A DNA stretch of 19,901 bases from an uncultured Ligilactobacillus sp. (GTDB taxonomy: Bacteria > Bacillota > Bacilli > Lactobacillales > Lactobacillaceae), in the NCBI GenBank assembly GCA_934215475.1, contig CAKPZY010000033.1, forward strand, positions 1 to 19,901, in the 5' to 3' direction. The position numbers and the translations under genes were made by a program. Positions 1-7,704 of this stretch are shown one piece after another; positions within the stretch are counted from its first letter, which is position 1, and every line of letters starts with the position of its first letter. The notes beneath the pieces were generated by a model. That model was given only the letters and a program-made list of their open reading frames with translations, was not told where the DNA came from and searched no databases.

Positions 1-80
1 CCCGGTGTGAATGTCTCATGACGGTAACATAACTGAAGAAAGCCATTTGATTGGCAGTGACCGTGCACTCCAGTATCTCA

Positions 81-170
81 CATTACTTTCCCTTTCTTTT
101 AGCAGATATCCAAGTATCCCGCATTACTTTCCCTTTCTTTTATCACATTCTCCAGTGTCCAACATTACTT
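81..170. repeat. 41-bp direct tandem repeat, about 2.2 units
   Basis: Units begin at 81, 122 and 163 (the last is partial). The first 21 bases of the first two units are identical, and the rest is similar. The period of 41 is not a multiple of three. Read on the minus strand, each junction has the form AAAGAAAGGGAAAGTAATG, so a stop (TAA) and a start (ATG) share one base. One complete unit encodes a 13-codon peptide, MLDTGECDKRKGK, and the next encodes MRDTWISAKRKGK. The following copy is broken (ATG TGA). Whether these peptides are made is unknown. The array lies downstream of the operon terminator. Confidence 0.75.
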
Positions 171-294
171 CGCCTATCAAAGGAATGACCAAATGTTCCA
201 CTTTTCCCCCATAGAAGCTCCATTTAACAAATGTAAGTGCACGCTGAACATCCATGATTTGCGGTTTGTTATTATCATTTTTGACAAAGTACAC

Positions 295-324
295 AAAAAA
301 AGACCCTGCTGCTAGAACAGGGTC
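295..324 (-). terminator. Rho-independent terminator of the rsmG-DUF1129 operon
   Basis: On the minus strand, a 7-bp stem GACCCTG/CAGGGTC (arms 318-324 and 302-308, 9-nt loop) is followed by seven T residues (301-295). It lies about 50 bp after the stop codon of the DUF1129 gene, the last gene of the operon. Confidence 0.9.
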
Positions 325-374
325 GATAAATAGCACTAATGCTACACGTTCTTTATTTGTGCCGTGCGTTAAAC

Positions 375-1133
375 TTATCTTTTGCGAATATCTCGACCAA
401 TTTTGGGGAAATTCAATTTTCTCTTCAAATAGTAACGGATACCAAATGCAACAGCCCCCAAAATGATGTACATGACTGGATCCAGCGTAGCGTTATACTT
501 AACTGGAATAAGGCCGATCACACCAAATGCTGCCATCCAGATCACAACCAATTCCAGAGTCAAAAAGAGCCCGCGCAATAATTTGTGGCCAGAAGTAGTG
601 GCTCTTCTTGGATCCATCATGGTATAGAAAAATGCCAAACTTATCCCGGCGATAAATGAGGTCCCTAACAAGGTGATCCAGCCGCCGTTAACAGCTTTGC
701 CTGAATGATCAAAGAAACCAACCACAGCGTATAACACACAGAACACCACAAACATTACCAATCCATTGTCTAAAGCCATTAGCCAAAAAAGAGACTTGGT
801 ACTTCTAACATCGGATTTTTTATTTTGACCTTGGATGATCTTTTCGGTATATTCCGAAACTGTTCCATATAATTTTGTAGCAGTCACGCCGCTTTTTTGT
901 TTGTCCAACAATTCCCGATAAATGTTGTCCAAAACTTCTGCTTTCTTCTCTGGATCGTAGTTATATTCATCTAGACTCTTATTCAAGTGGAACAAAAAGT
1001 CTTCATTTCGTTTTGTTAAGCCGGCATAATCCCCATCACGCGCGGTTACTTCCACATGCTCGGCGTTTTTTTGATGCTGTGCCTGCTTACGCGCTGCTTT
1101 TGCATTTTTTTCTCTAACCTTGTCTTCTTTCAA
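375..1133 (-). CDS. DUF1129 family membrane protein
   Basis: A 252-residue protein with a charged cytoplasmic N-terminal half and four predicted membrane segments at about residues 115-140, 151-171, 186-209 and 218-234. The helical N-terminal part (about 40-100, NEDFLFHLNKSLDEY and following) and the C-terminal membrane region match the DUF1129 family of lactic acid bacteria, which often follows ychF. No enzymatic motif is visible and the molecular role is unknown. The start is TTG at 1133, chosen because GGGAGGA lies about 7 nt upstream. The gene is separated from ychF by 119 bp without a clear terminator and is closed by the terminator at 295-324, so it is probably the last cistron of the segregation operon, perhaps with its own promoter. 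Confidence 0.9.
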   Translation of the reverse strand: MKEDKVREKNAKAARKQAQHQKNAEHVEVTARDGDYAGLTKRNEDFLFHLNKSLDEYNYDPEKKAEVLDNIYRELLDKQKSGVTATKLYGTVSEYTEKIIQGQNKKSDVRSTKSLFWLMALDNGLVMFVVFCVLYAVVGFFDHSGKAVNGGWITLLGTSFIAGISLAFFYTMMDPRRATTSGHKLLRGLFLTLELVVIWMAAFGVIGLIPVKYNATLDPVMYIILGAVAFGIRYYLKRKLNFPKIGRDIRKR

Positions 1134-1252
1134 AGGAAAGTCCTCCCATTACCTCATAGTCGAGTAATTACTAAGCAAATCTTTGACTAGCTGAAGCAAA
1201 TTCCAACCCCAAAAATTTATCACCCAGAATTGTCCTATTACTCTTGCCTTTT

Positions 1253-2356
1253 TTAAACATTGAACCTAAACTCAATTATATCTCCATCTTGAACTTGGTA
1301 ATCCTTGCCTTCCAGACGTAACTTTCCAGCTTCTCTGACAGCCTGCAAACTCCCGTATTTGTCTAAATCAGTAAATGATACAGTCTCTGCGCGAATAAAT
1401 CCTCGTTCAAAATCAGAATGAATGATCCCAGCTACTTGTGGGGCTTTCATTCCCTTTTTGAAAGTCCAGGCCCGCGTTTCTTTACCGCCGGCTGTGAAGA
1501 AGGTTGCCAGTCCCAGCAACTTATACGAAGCCTTGATCAAGCGATCCAGGCCGGATTCCTCAACGCCTTCAGCTTCCAAAAAGTCTTGCCGGTCGCTCTC
1601 ATCTAGTTCCGCAATTTCTTCTTCTGTTTGGGCACAAACGGCTAAAGCTTCCGATCCTTCGCTGGCCGCAAACTTTTTGACCTCTTGGTAATACTTGCTT
1701 TTGTCAGGATCAGCCATATCTTCTTCTGCGATATTAGCGACATATAAAACCGGCTTGGCTGTGAGTAAGAACAGTCCTTTAACTATTTTTTGCTCATCTT
1801 CATTAAAGTCAATGGTGCGCACGGATTTGCCTGCTTCTAAGACTGGTTTGATCTTTTCCAATACGTTGAATTCTGCAACTGCACTTTTATCCTTGGTCGT
1901 TCTGGCAACTTTTTCTACTTTAGCATAGCGTTTGTTAACAGCTTCCAAGTCTGCCAAAACAAGCTCTAAATTGATCGTATCGATGTCATCTAACGGTGCG
2001 ATCTTGTTGGAAACATGTGTGACATTCTCATCTTCAAAAGCGCGGACAACGTGGACGATCGCGTCAACTTGGCGAATATTTTCCAAAAATTTATTGCCTA
2101 ACCCTTCGCCTTTACTAGCACCCTTAACGATGCCGGCAATATCAGTGAATTCAAAGGTCGTATGAATAATTTTCTTGGCCGGTTCGATCTCGTCGATCCT
2201 TTTCAACCTGCTATCAGGCACCTCAACCATTCCGACGTTCGGATCGATCGTTGCAAACGGATAGTTAGCCATTTCTGCGCCAGCCTTGGTAATTGCATTA
2301 AATAATGTTGACTTGCCCACGTTTGGTAAGCCAACGATCCCTGCTGTTAATGCCAT
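1253..2356 (-). CDS. ychF: Ribosome-binding ATPase YchF (OLA1 subfamily)
   Basis: A 367-residue protein, the usual length of the family. The P-loop GLPNVGKS is at residues 9-16 and the G3 motif FTDIAG at 70-75, followed by the family signature GIVKGASKGEGLG. The usual NKxD guanine-recognition motif is replaced by NIAEED near residue 208, which in this family goes with ATP preference over GTP. A coiled-coil insertion lies in the middle, and a TGS domain ends the protein (DLDKYGSL to IEFRFNV). YchF binds ribosomes and takes part in translation control and stress responses. The start is ATG at 2356; upstream the leader is purine-rich (AAGAGTG), a weak ribosome binding site. It follows the DUF951 gene by 52 bp, a common neighbour order in Firmicutes. 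Confidence 0.98.
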   Translation of the reverse strand: MALTAGIVGLPNVGKSTLFNAITKAGAEMANYPFATIDPNVGMVEVPDSRLKRIDEIEPAKKIIHTTFEFTDIAGIVKGASKGEGLGNKFLENIRQVDAIVHVVRAFEDENVTHVSNKIAPLDDIDTINLELVLADLEAVNKRYAKVEKVARTTKDKSAVAEFNVLEKIKPVLEAGKSVRTIDFNEDEQKIVKGLFLLTAKPVLYVANIAEEDMADPDKSKYYQEVKKFAASEGSEALAVCAQTEEEIAELDESDRQDFLEAEGVEESGLDRLIKASYKLLGLATFFTAGGKETRAWTFKKGMKAPQVAGIIHSDFERGFIRAETVSFTDLDKYGSLQAVREAGKLRLEGKDYQVQDGDIIEFRFNV

Positions 2357-2408
2357 GAACTATTTCACTCTTTCTTCTTCAAAATTTGCTTAACAGTTTC
2401 TGATAAAA

Positions 2409-2585
2409 TCATTTCTCTAAGACTTTTTTCATCCGGTGTTCAAATTCCCGGCGCGATAACATCACTAAGCGTCCGCAACCCGTACACTTGATCTTGATGT
2501 CTGCTCCCATGCGAATTATTTCCCACCGGTTTGTTCCGCACGGATGCGGTTTTTTCATTTCAACAAAATCATGTAGATCATACAT
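2409..2585 (-). CDS. DUF951 domain small protein (YyzM-like)
   Basis: A 58-residue protein beginning MYDLHDFVEMKKPHPCGTN. It has two pairs of putative metal ligands: a single Cys in PHPCG (about residue 16) and the C-x2-C of KCTGCGR (about 34-37), followed by MLSRREFEHR. This is the typical DUF951 pattern. The family is found almost always between parB and ychF in Firmicutes; its function is not known, and a small zinc-ribbon-like nucleic-acid binding fold is an inference from the Cys pattern. The start ATG at 2585 has AGGTGA about 5 nt upstream and follows the parB stop by 12 nt, so translation is likely coupled. The gene is short enough to be missed by length-filtered gene calling. Confidence 0.95.
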   Translation of the reverse strand: MYDLHDFVEMKKPHPCGTNRWEIIRMGADIKIKCTGCGRLVMLSRREFEHRMKKVLEK

Positions 2586-2597
2586 TGTCTCACCTGC

Positions 2598-3482
2598 TTA
2601 ATCTAAGTGAATATTCAAAACGTCCAAAATCCTGTTCAGATCCTCATTGGATAGATAACTGATCTCAATTCGACCTTTGCCGGACTTCTCATTGTTCTTA
2701 ATGGCGACCTTCGTACCAAATTTTTCACCCAGGCGCTCTGCACTTTCCTTAAGAAAAGGAGAAACTGGCCTGTGTTTTGGCTTAACTTTTTTCTTCAGTT
2801 CGCCGTTCATGGAGGCCACTGTGGTTTCTAATTGACGCACGGTGAGTTTTTGCTCGACCGCCTTTTTGGCTAAGTTCAAAACCCTTTTTTTATTCTTTAA
2901 CGACAAAAGAGTACGGGCTTGACCCATAGACAACTTTTGCTCTCTGATCATGCTCTTAACTTCCGCTGGCAAACTTAGCAAACGTAAGTAGTTCGCAATA
3001 TATGGCCGCGACTTGCCTAAACGTTCCGAAACCTGAGTTTGAGTCAAACTCAATTTATTCATCAAAGTATTATAGGCCTCTGCTTCTTCGACGGGATTCA
3101 GGTCTTCTCTTTGCAAATTCTCCAAGACCGCGATCTCCATCATCCGTTCTTCGTCAACTTCACGTACAATAGCTGGAATAGTCTTTTTACCCGCGATCTT
3201 AGAAGCTCGAAAACGTCGTTCACCAGCAATGATCTCATATCCTTTAACGCTTGATTTTCTGATGATTATTGGTTGGAAAACTCCGCTTTTCTTGATTGAA
3301 TCTGCTAACTCCGTTAAACCTTTTTCGTCAAAATTTTTTCGGGGCTGATAAGGATTAGGGCGGATCTCAGTCAAGGCGATCTCGTTGACCGTTTCATTTT
3401 CTGAAGCTTCTTCGGAAAAGTCCTCGAACAAAGCCTCGATCCCGCGACCTAATCCCTTTGAATTTTTCTTTTTATTCGCCAT
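2598..3482 (-). CDS. parB: Chromosome partition protein ParB (Spo0J)
   Basis: A 294-residue ParB. The N-terminal KGLGRGIEALF (9-19) is the segment that stimulates the ParA ATPase. The CTP-binding N-terminal domain carries NPYQPRKNF (43-51) and GERRFRA (87-93), plus ENLQRE (121-126). The helix-turn-helix lies at about 145-172 (LTQTQVSERLGKSRPYIANY). The C-terminal dimerisation domain ends in NEDLNRILDVLNI. ParB loads at parS sites, spreads as a CTP-dependent clamp and recruits SMC. The recognition helix reads KSRPYIANYLRLLSLP, with Arg, as in canonical ParB, and differs from the neighbouring Noc (KSQSF). The start ATG at 3482 overlaps the parA stop by 11 nt. Confidence 0.97.
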   Translation of the reverse strand: MANKKKNSKGLGRGIEALFEDFSEEASENETVNEIALTEIRPNPYQPRKNFDEKGLTELADSIKKSGVFQPIIIRKSSVKGYEIIAGERRFRASKIAGKKTIPAIVREVDEERMMEIAVLENLQREDLNPVEEAEAYNTLMNKLSLTQTQVSERLGKSRPYIANYLRLLSLPAEVKSMIREQKLSMGQARTLLSLKNKKRVLNLAKKAVEQKLTVRQLETTVASMNGELKKKVKPKHRPVSPFLKESAERLGEKFGTKVAIKNNEKSGKGRIEISYLSNEDLNRILDVLNIHLD

Positions 3483-4239
3483 GAGCAGCCAAAACCTCCT
3501 TTGTCAAAGCCATGTACTTCCATGCACCCTTAGAATTTGGGTCATAATCAATGATCGACATTCCGTGGCTAGGCGCCTCTGATAAGCGGACACTGCGCGG
3601 GATGATCGTATGGTAGACCTTGTCTTTAAAATACTTTTTAACTTCCTGGACCACCTGATTACCGAGATTAGTCCGCGCATCATACATCGTCAAGAGGACA
3701 CCTTCGACGTTCAAATTGGGATTAAAATGCTTTTGCACCAAATGAACTGTATTCATCAACTGACTCAAGCCTTCCAAGGCGTAGTATTCGCTTTGGACTG
3801 GGATCAAAATACTATCACAAGTTGTGAAAGCATTAATCGTCAGCAAACCCAGAGAAGGTGGGCAATCGATGAGCGTGAAGTCGTAATCGTCCACGATTGG
3901 CAAAATAGAATCTGCCAGACGCTTTTCCCGCGCCATTTGAGAAGTTAATTCGATCTCCGCACCCGATAACTGGATCGTTGCGGGAATAAGATCGAGGTTA
4001 GGCGTATCAGTGTGAATGATAACATCTTCCACTGGTGTTTCGTTGACGAGGACATCATAAATATCCTCTTTGATCGCAGATTTCCTGACACCCAAACCAC
4101 TGGTTGCGTTCCCTTGCGCATCCAAGTCGATCAAAAGCACTTTTTGACCTTTTTTAGCCAAGCCTGCGCCTAAATTGATCGCCGTTGTGGTCTTGCCAAC
4201 ACCGCCTTTTTGGTTCGCTAACGCAATAACTACTCCCAT
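3472..4239 (-). CDS. parA: Chromosome partition ATPase ParA (Soj)
   Basis: A 255-residue ParA/MinD-type ATPase. The deviant Walker A motif KGGVGKTT is at 11-18 with the signature lysine; LLIDLDAQGN follows (36-44) with the switch Asp; the Walker B-like FTLIDCPPSLG lies in the middle. ATP-bound dimers bind DNA non-specifically and are released by ParB. In related bacteria Soj also regulates DnaA. The start ATG at 4239 is preceded by AGGAGG (4251-4256), which overlaps the noc stop codon TAG (4255-4257), so expression of the two is tied. Length and motifs are typical of chromosomal Soj rather than plasmid ParA, which carries an N-terminal HTH. Confidence 0.97.
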   Translation of the reverse strand: MGVVIALANQKGGVGKTTTAINLGAGLAKKGQKVLLIDLDAQGNATSGLGVRKSAIKEDIYDVLVNETPVEDVIIHTDTPNLDLIPATIQLSGAEIELTSQMAREKRLADSILPIVDDYDFTLIDCPPSLGLLTINAFTTCDSILIPVQSEYYALEGLSQLMNTVHLVQKHFNPNLNVEGVLLTMYDARTNLGNQVVQEVKKYFKDKVYHTIIPRSVRLSEAPSHGMSIIDYDPNSKGAWKYMALTKEVLAAHGE

Positions 4240-4254
4240 CGCAACGATTACCTC

Positions 4255-5112
4255 CTAATTACTTTTCTTATTTTTATCGTTTCTATCATCTGCAGGGATA
4301 TCGATAATAACCCGGTGAAAACCACTGATCTCTTCTTCGCTCGTTCTAACCGCGATCCCTGCGTCTTGGACCATCTTGACCGACTTTTTGATCGTATTTA
4401 AAGCCACCCTGGTATTTTTCGATCTCCCTGTGGTTTGCACGCGGCGTCTTTTTGCCTTGGTATGCGGATGCAGCTTCTCTTGTACTAGCTCTTCTGTTGC
4501 CTTAACGGATAAGCCATTTTTTTCAACCTGTTCCACCACTGCTTCTTGACTTTTTTCATCAAGATTGAGCAATGCCCGGCCATGCCTTTCAGACAGTTTT
4601 CGTTCCAAAACGGCCTGTTTGACAGGTTCGGAAAGCTTCAACAAACGCATCTTATTAGCTACAAATGATTGGCTCTTCCCGATTGCTTCTCCCAGTTGTC
4701 CCTGGGTCAAACCGTTTAAACTCATCAGTTGTTTATATGCCTGCGCTTCTTCAATAGCCGTCAGACTCTCGCGCTGCAAGTTCTCGATCACTGCCATCGA
4801 GGCTGCTTCATTATCAGACATTTCACGCACGATTGCAGGGATCTCAGACCATTTTAGTGACTCCACAGCCTTGAAACGCCTTTCTCCTGCGATGATCTCA
4901 TATTTTTTTGGTTCATATTCTCGTAAAATGATTGGTTGTAACAGTCCATGCTGATCGATCGTTTCAGCCAATTCACTGATACTTTCCTGTGAGAAGATTT
5001 GCCGTGGTTGGAAATGATTGGCAATCACTGCAGTCAACGGGATCGAAACGACCTCATCTCCCTGCTGTTTTTCTCTTGCTTGTTTATTTTTCCCAAAAAG
5101 TGAAAATGCCAT
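4255..5112 (-). CDS. noc: Nucleoid occlusion protein Noc
   Basis: A 285-residue ParB-family protein. The N-terminus MAFSLFGKNKQ resembles the amphipathic membrane-targeting helix of Noc and lacks the ParB LG-R segment. The CTP-binding domain has NHFQPRQIF (32-40) and GERRF (76-80). The DNA recognition region reads GKSQSFVANKMRLLKL (145-160) and SERHGRA (174-180). Gln and Lys in these positions, in place of the Arg and Gly of ParB, are known to mark the switch from parS to Noc-binding-site recognition. Noc keeps the division ring off the nucleoid. The start ATG at 5112 has AGGAGG 6 nt upstream. It lies between rsmG and parA, the classical position. Annotation pipelines may label it a second ParB. 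Confidence 0.93.
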   Translation of the reverse strand: MAFSLFGKNKQAREKQQGDEVVSIPLTAVIANHFQPRQIFSQESISELAETIDQHGLLQPIILREYEPKKYEIIAGERRFKAVESLKWSEIPAIVREMSDNEAASMAVIENLQRESLTAIEEAQAYKQLMSLNGLTQGQLGEAIGKSQSFVANKMRLLKLSEPVKQAVLERKLSERHGRALLNLDEKSQEAVVEQVEKNGLSVKATEELVQEKLHPHTKAKRRRVQTTGRSKNTRVALNTIKKSVKMVQDAGIAVRTSEEEISGFHRVIIDIPADDRNDKNKKSN

Positions 5113-5135
5113 AACTGGCCTCCTCGATCATATCG

Positions 5136-5876
5136 TTAATTAAATTTTTGTTTTAGCAACGGATCCTTGGCTGGTGTGCCTGCTTTGCGTGGATACTTTT
5201 TCGGGGTATGCTTTTCTTTGTCGATTATTATGATATGACGCGACTCCCCGTCTTCAGGTAACTCTGTCTGTATATCCGCGCCTAACTTTCCGCCAAGTGT
5301 TTGAATAGCGTAAGTGGCGTTCTTTAATTCCTGCTCGGCCTTTTGTGCCTTCAAAGCTATAAATTGTCCGCCAACTTTCGTCAACGGCAAGCAAAATTCT
5401 GACAAAACCGGCAAATTTGCGACCGCACGAGCCGTAACAAGGTCAAAGCTTTCACGCGCGGAACTTTTACGCATTCCAAAATCTTCAGCCCTCGAATGTA
5501 CGAGCCTAACATCTTTTAAGCCCAAGGCAGCGACCAAAGTTTCTAAAAATTTGATCCGTTTATTTAAAGAATCAACGATGGTGACCCGCATAGCAGGAAA
5601 GACAATTTTAAGCGGCAAGGATGGAAAACCTGCGCCCGCCCCCACGTCACATAACTCCAATGACTCTTCGCGCAATTTTCGTAAATAAAAAGCCGGGATC
5701 AGGGAATCATAAAAATGTTTCAAATAAACGTCATTTTCTTCCGTAATCGCAGTTAAATTAACTTTTTGATTCCACTCGACAAGCAGCCGATAGTATTTTC
5801 CAAACTGCTGCTTCTGTTCAGTTGTCAAAGTAATATTCTTTTTTTCCAGTCCAGCATAAAATTTTTCAGGTATCAT
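5136..5876 (-). CDS. rsmG: 16S rRNA (guanine(527)-N7)-methyltransferase RsmG
   Basis: A 246-residue SAM-dependent methyltransferase of the GidB family. The SAM-binding loop [16 protein letters not shown] lies at about 76-91, the acidic end of strand beta-2 at VDSL (101-104), and the conserved TARAVANL at 148-155. The C-terminal tail [15 protein letters not shown] is a Firmicute feature of the family. It methylates G527 of 16S rRNA; loss in other bacteria gives low-level streptomycin resistance. The start ATG at 5876 has only a distant purine stretch (AAAGGG, about 15 nt upstream), so the exact start is less sure. It is the first gene of the minus-strand operon and the divergent hydrolase gene starts 164 bp away. 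Confidence 0.97.
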   Translation of the reverse strand: MIPEKFYAGLEKKNITLTTEQKQQFGKYYRLLVEWNQKVNLTAITEENDVYLKHFYDSLIPAFYLRKLREESLELCDVGAGAGFPSLPLKIVFPAMRVTIVDSLNKRIKFLETLVAALGLKDVRLVHSRAEDFGMRKSSARESFDLVTARAVANLPVLSEFCLPLTKVGGQFIALKAQKAEQELKNATYAIQTLGGKLGADIQTELPEDGESRHIIIIDKEKHTPKKYPRKAGTPAKDPLLKQKFN

Positions 5877-5891
5877 CTGAGCACTTTTCGC

Positions 5892-5933
5892 CCTTTCTTG
5901 TGAAACAAAAACGAACTGTCACAATGTTTCACG
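5892..5933. promoter_or_regulatory. parS-like half sites in inverted order upstream of rsmG
   Basis: GTGAAACA (5900-5907) and TGTTTCAC (5925-5932) form an inverted repeat with 17 bp between the arms. They are the two halves of the canonical parS palindrome, but in swapped order. The 16-mer at 5892-5907 matches parS at 12 of 16 positions. In the transcript towards rsmG the arms could also pair as a hairpin. Its role is unproven. Confidence 0.4.
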
Positions 5934-5974
5934 CACTTATTACAGTTTAATTTATTTATCCGCGAAATACAACC

Positions 5975-6002
5975 TTTCCAGGCAAGATTAGGGTAACATA
6001 AT
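5975..6002 (+). promoter_or_regulatory. Candidate promoter for the alpha/beta-hydrolase gene
   Basis: TTTCCA (5975-5980), a 16-bp spacer and CATAAT (5997-6002) lie about 40 bp before the TTG start at 6041. The -10 is good and the -35 is mediocre. Confidence 0.4.
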
Positions 6003-6040
6003 ATAGGTAGTATCACTACTTTCCCAAGGGGGTCATTTAT

Positions 6041-6805
6041 TTGCCAGAGAATAAAAATCATTATGAATTAGAAGAGCCTGTAGGTCAGCAATTCGCCCAA
6101 ATTTGGACAAACCTCGGCTACTTTTACGATCCACAAAAAAAACTGTCGTTGACTCTATGCGTTCCGCCTAACCAAGGCCAAAAACAAGCACCTCATTATC
6201 CAGTTATTTTGTATGCTGAAGATTCACTAAGTAACAAAAATCGTTTAAGTGCCCTACTCCAATTCACGGCCAAAGGGTATGCCATCGCCTTGTTAGACCC
6301 TGAAGGCTCTGAAAGTGACCCAATCGATAAAATTATGCATTTCAACTCCGCCGCGCGTTTTTTAATGCTGCACGCGTGGAAATACTCGTTGGATCCTAAT
6401 CGCATAATTGCCATGGGGGAGGGTACTGGAGGCTACACTGCTGCTGGGGCTGTTTTGAGTATTGGCCAGCAAAAATACTCATCCGAAGATGCCCATACTT
6501 TACCAGTGAACTTCCGCTCTTGTATCTGTATCTCTGGCAAGTTTGCGGAAGACAATTCACCCCGTTTGCCAGAACTGAAAAGTAAACGAAAGATCCCGCC
6601 ATTTTTGTTAATGCATGGTGAAAATGATCAAACAATCGATTTTGTTGAAAGTGAACAATTCTGTTCTTTTTTAGAAGCCATTGGCCAAGAAGTTTCCTTG
6701 TATAAATTCAAAAGTTGCCCCCATGCAGCGGATGCCTTTTTCACCCCGTATGTCATTGATATCCTTAGCAACTTCATATTTTCCAGTATTCAAAAAAGTA
6801 AGTAA
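6041..6805 (+). CDS. Alpha/beta-hydrolase-fold protein lacking the nucleophile
   Basis: A 254-residue single-domain protein with the layout of BD-FAE/acetyl-esterase-like alpha/beta hydrolases. The NSAARFLMLHAWKYSLDPNRI stretch (102-122), which leads to the nucleophile elbow, is typical. The elbow itself reads MGEGTGG (125-131), so the usual Gly-x-Ser-x-Gly-Gly has Gly128 (codon GGT, 6422-6424) instead of Ser. The oxyanion segment normally HGGG is replaced by YAEDS (58-62). The acid HGENDQT (D196) and a candidate His (H228, CPHAAD) remain. It is therefore probably not a serine esterase; a binding role or unusual chemistry is possible. The start is TTG at 6041, with AAGGGGGT about 7 nt upstream. 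No signal peptide is seen, so it is cytoplasmic. Confidence 0.85.
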   Translation: MPENKNHYELEEPVGQQFAQIWTNLGYFYDPQKKLSLTLCVPPNQGQKQAPHYPVILYAEDSLSNKNRLSALLQFTAKGYAIALLDPEGSESDPIDKIMHFNSAARFLMLHAWKYSLDPNRIIAMGEGTGGYTAAGAVLSIGQQKYSSEDAHTLPVNFRSCICISGKFAEDNSPRLPELKSKRKIPPFLLMHGENDQTIDFVESEQFCSFLEAIGQEVSLYKFKSCPHAADAFFTPYVIDILSNFIFSSIQKSK

Positions 6806-6822
6806 AACCAGTGAAACGTGGT

Positions 6823-6850
6823 TTGACGTACGTATTTTGTGTGTTATACT
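6823..6850 (+). promoter_or_regulatory. Promoter of the HD-domain gene
   Basis: TTGACG, a 16-bp spacer and TATACT (ending near 6850) stand about 50 bp before the start codon. Both hexamers match the housekeeping sigma factor consensus well. An imperfect inverted repeat AAACCA/TGGTTT (6805-6824) overlaps the -35 and could be an operator. Confidence 0.75.
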
Positions 6851-6898
6851 AGCTCAAATTCAGTTGAAAGATCGAAACAGTAAGGAGATATGACATTA

Positions 6899-7555
6899 AT
6901 GGATCGCGAAAAACAGTTAGAAAAAATCGCCGAATATTCCCATGCGCGAATGACCACGGATCGGACTGGCCATGGTTTCGACCATATCAGGCGGGTAGTA
7001 GGCATGGCACGGAAGCTAAGTGCAAAAGAAAACGCCGATCTGCTGGTAACTTTGGCAGCTGCTTACTTACATGACGTCATCGATGACAAATTAGTCGCTG
7101 ATCCGCACGCCGCGCTAAATCACTTGCAAGAGTATCTGTCCGAGATCGAAATACCAGCTAAACAACGACAAGAGATATTATTTATTATCCAAAACATGTC
7201 TTTTGCCCATACTCTTGATGGTAAAACCTCTGAGTTGCCGCTGGAGGGAAAAATCGTCCAGGATGCCGATTGGTTAGATGCAATTGGTGCGATTGGAATT
7301 ACTCGAGCCATCTATTTTGGAGGTCATCATGCTGAAAAAATTTATGATCCGCGCATCAAGCCCCGCACATCTATGACCAAAGAAGAATATCGCAATTTAA
7401 ACAATGAAACGATCATTAATCATTTTTACGAAAAGCTGCTTAAGATCAAGGACAGATTAAATACGCCTAGTGCTCGGCGGATCGCAGAAAATCGTCAGCA
7501 AGCCATGCTGAATTTTTTATCTGAGTTCAAAGCCGAATGGAATGCAAGTAAATGA
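6899..7555 (+). CDS. HD-domain phosphohydrolase (YpgQ-like)
   Basis: A 218-residue protein of the HD superfamily. Metal ligands are visible as H29 (GFDHIRRVV), the H58-D59 pair (AAYLHDVIDD) and Asp in QDADWLDAIG (D122/D124). The order and spacing, and the later IYFGGHH and REYRNLNNETIINHFYEKLL-type segment, match the YpgQ/YedJ group, whose Bacillus member cleaves deoxynucleotide triphosphates in vitro. A cytoplasmic nucleotide or phosphate-ester hydrolase is likely, but the substrate is not known. Two ATGs are possible: 6890 lies only 2 nt from AAGGAG (6882-6887), while 6899 lies 11 nt away; I prefer 6899 as the more usable spacing. The gene has its own promoter and ends before a bidirectional terminator. 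Confidence 0.92.
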   Translation: MDREKQLEKIAEYSHARMTTDRTGHGFDHIRRVVGMARKLSAKENADLLVTLAAAYLHDVIDDKLVADPHAALNHLQEYLSEIEIPAKQRQEILFIIQNMSFAHTLDGKTSELPLEGKIVQDADWLDAIGAIGITRAIYFGGHHAEKIYDPRIKPRTSMTKEEYRNLNNETIINHFYEKLLKIKDRLNTPSARRIAENRQQAMLNFLSEFKAEWNASK

Positions 7556-7562
7556 ATCTCCA

Positions 7563-7622
7563 GCAAAAAACTGCCAGTCGTGCTAGCCAAATTCCGCTAG
7601 TGATACTGACAGTTATTTTTTA
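7563..7622. terminator. Bidirectional terminator between HD and SDR genes
   Basis: A long imperfect hairpin has 19-nt arms at 7569-7587 and 7596-7614 (outer part AACTG-x-CAGT, inner part CTAGC/GCTAG), with an 8-nt loop. It is followed by ATTTTTTA on the plus strand and preceded by AAAAAA, which gives a T run on the minus strand. It can end both convergent transcripts. Confidence 0.85.
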
Positions 7623-7704
7623 TTCAAATAGCTATTCGAATAACATTTATTTATCCTACTAATTTCTTTTGGCTAAGCTGATTCTTTCCTAACGACAATT
7701 ATTT

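Larger units (their letters stand above)
1..374. other. Intergenic left edge, no convincing gene
   Basis: Apart from a 41-bp tandem repeat (81-170) and a terminator (295-324), I see no supported gene here. A minus-strand open frame of 70 codons (124-336) exists, but it runs through the terminator hairpin, has no ribosome binding site at its first ATG and resembles no family I know. Confidence 0.6.

Noticed and set aside
81..170. CRISPR array
   Set aside because: Only about two units exist, the whole unit repeats without unique spacers, and no cas genes are near.
124..336. Minus-strand 70-codon open frame with a hydrophobic start
   Set aside because: It crosses the operon terminator hairpin, has no ribosome binding site and ends inside the 41-bp repeat. 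I found no family resemblance.
2443..2456. Noc-binding site (AATTCCCGG) inside the DUF951 gene
   Set aside because: Only one half of the palindrome is present.
4565..4954. 129-codon plus-strand open frame opposite noc
   Set aside because: It is antisense to a well-supported gene and has no ribosome binding site.
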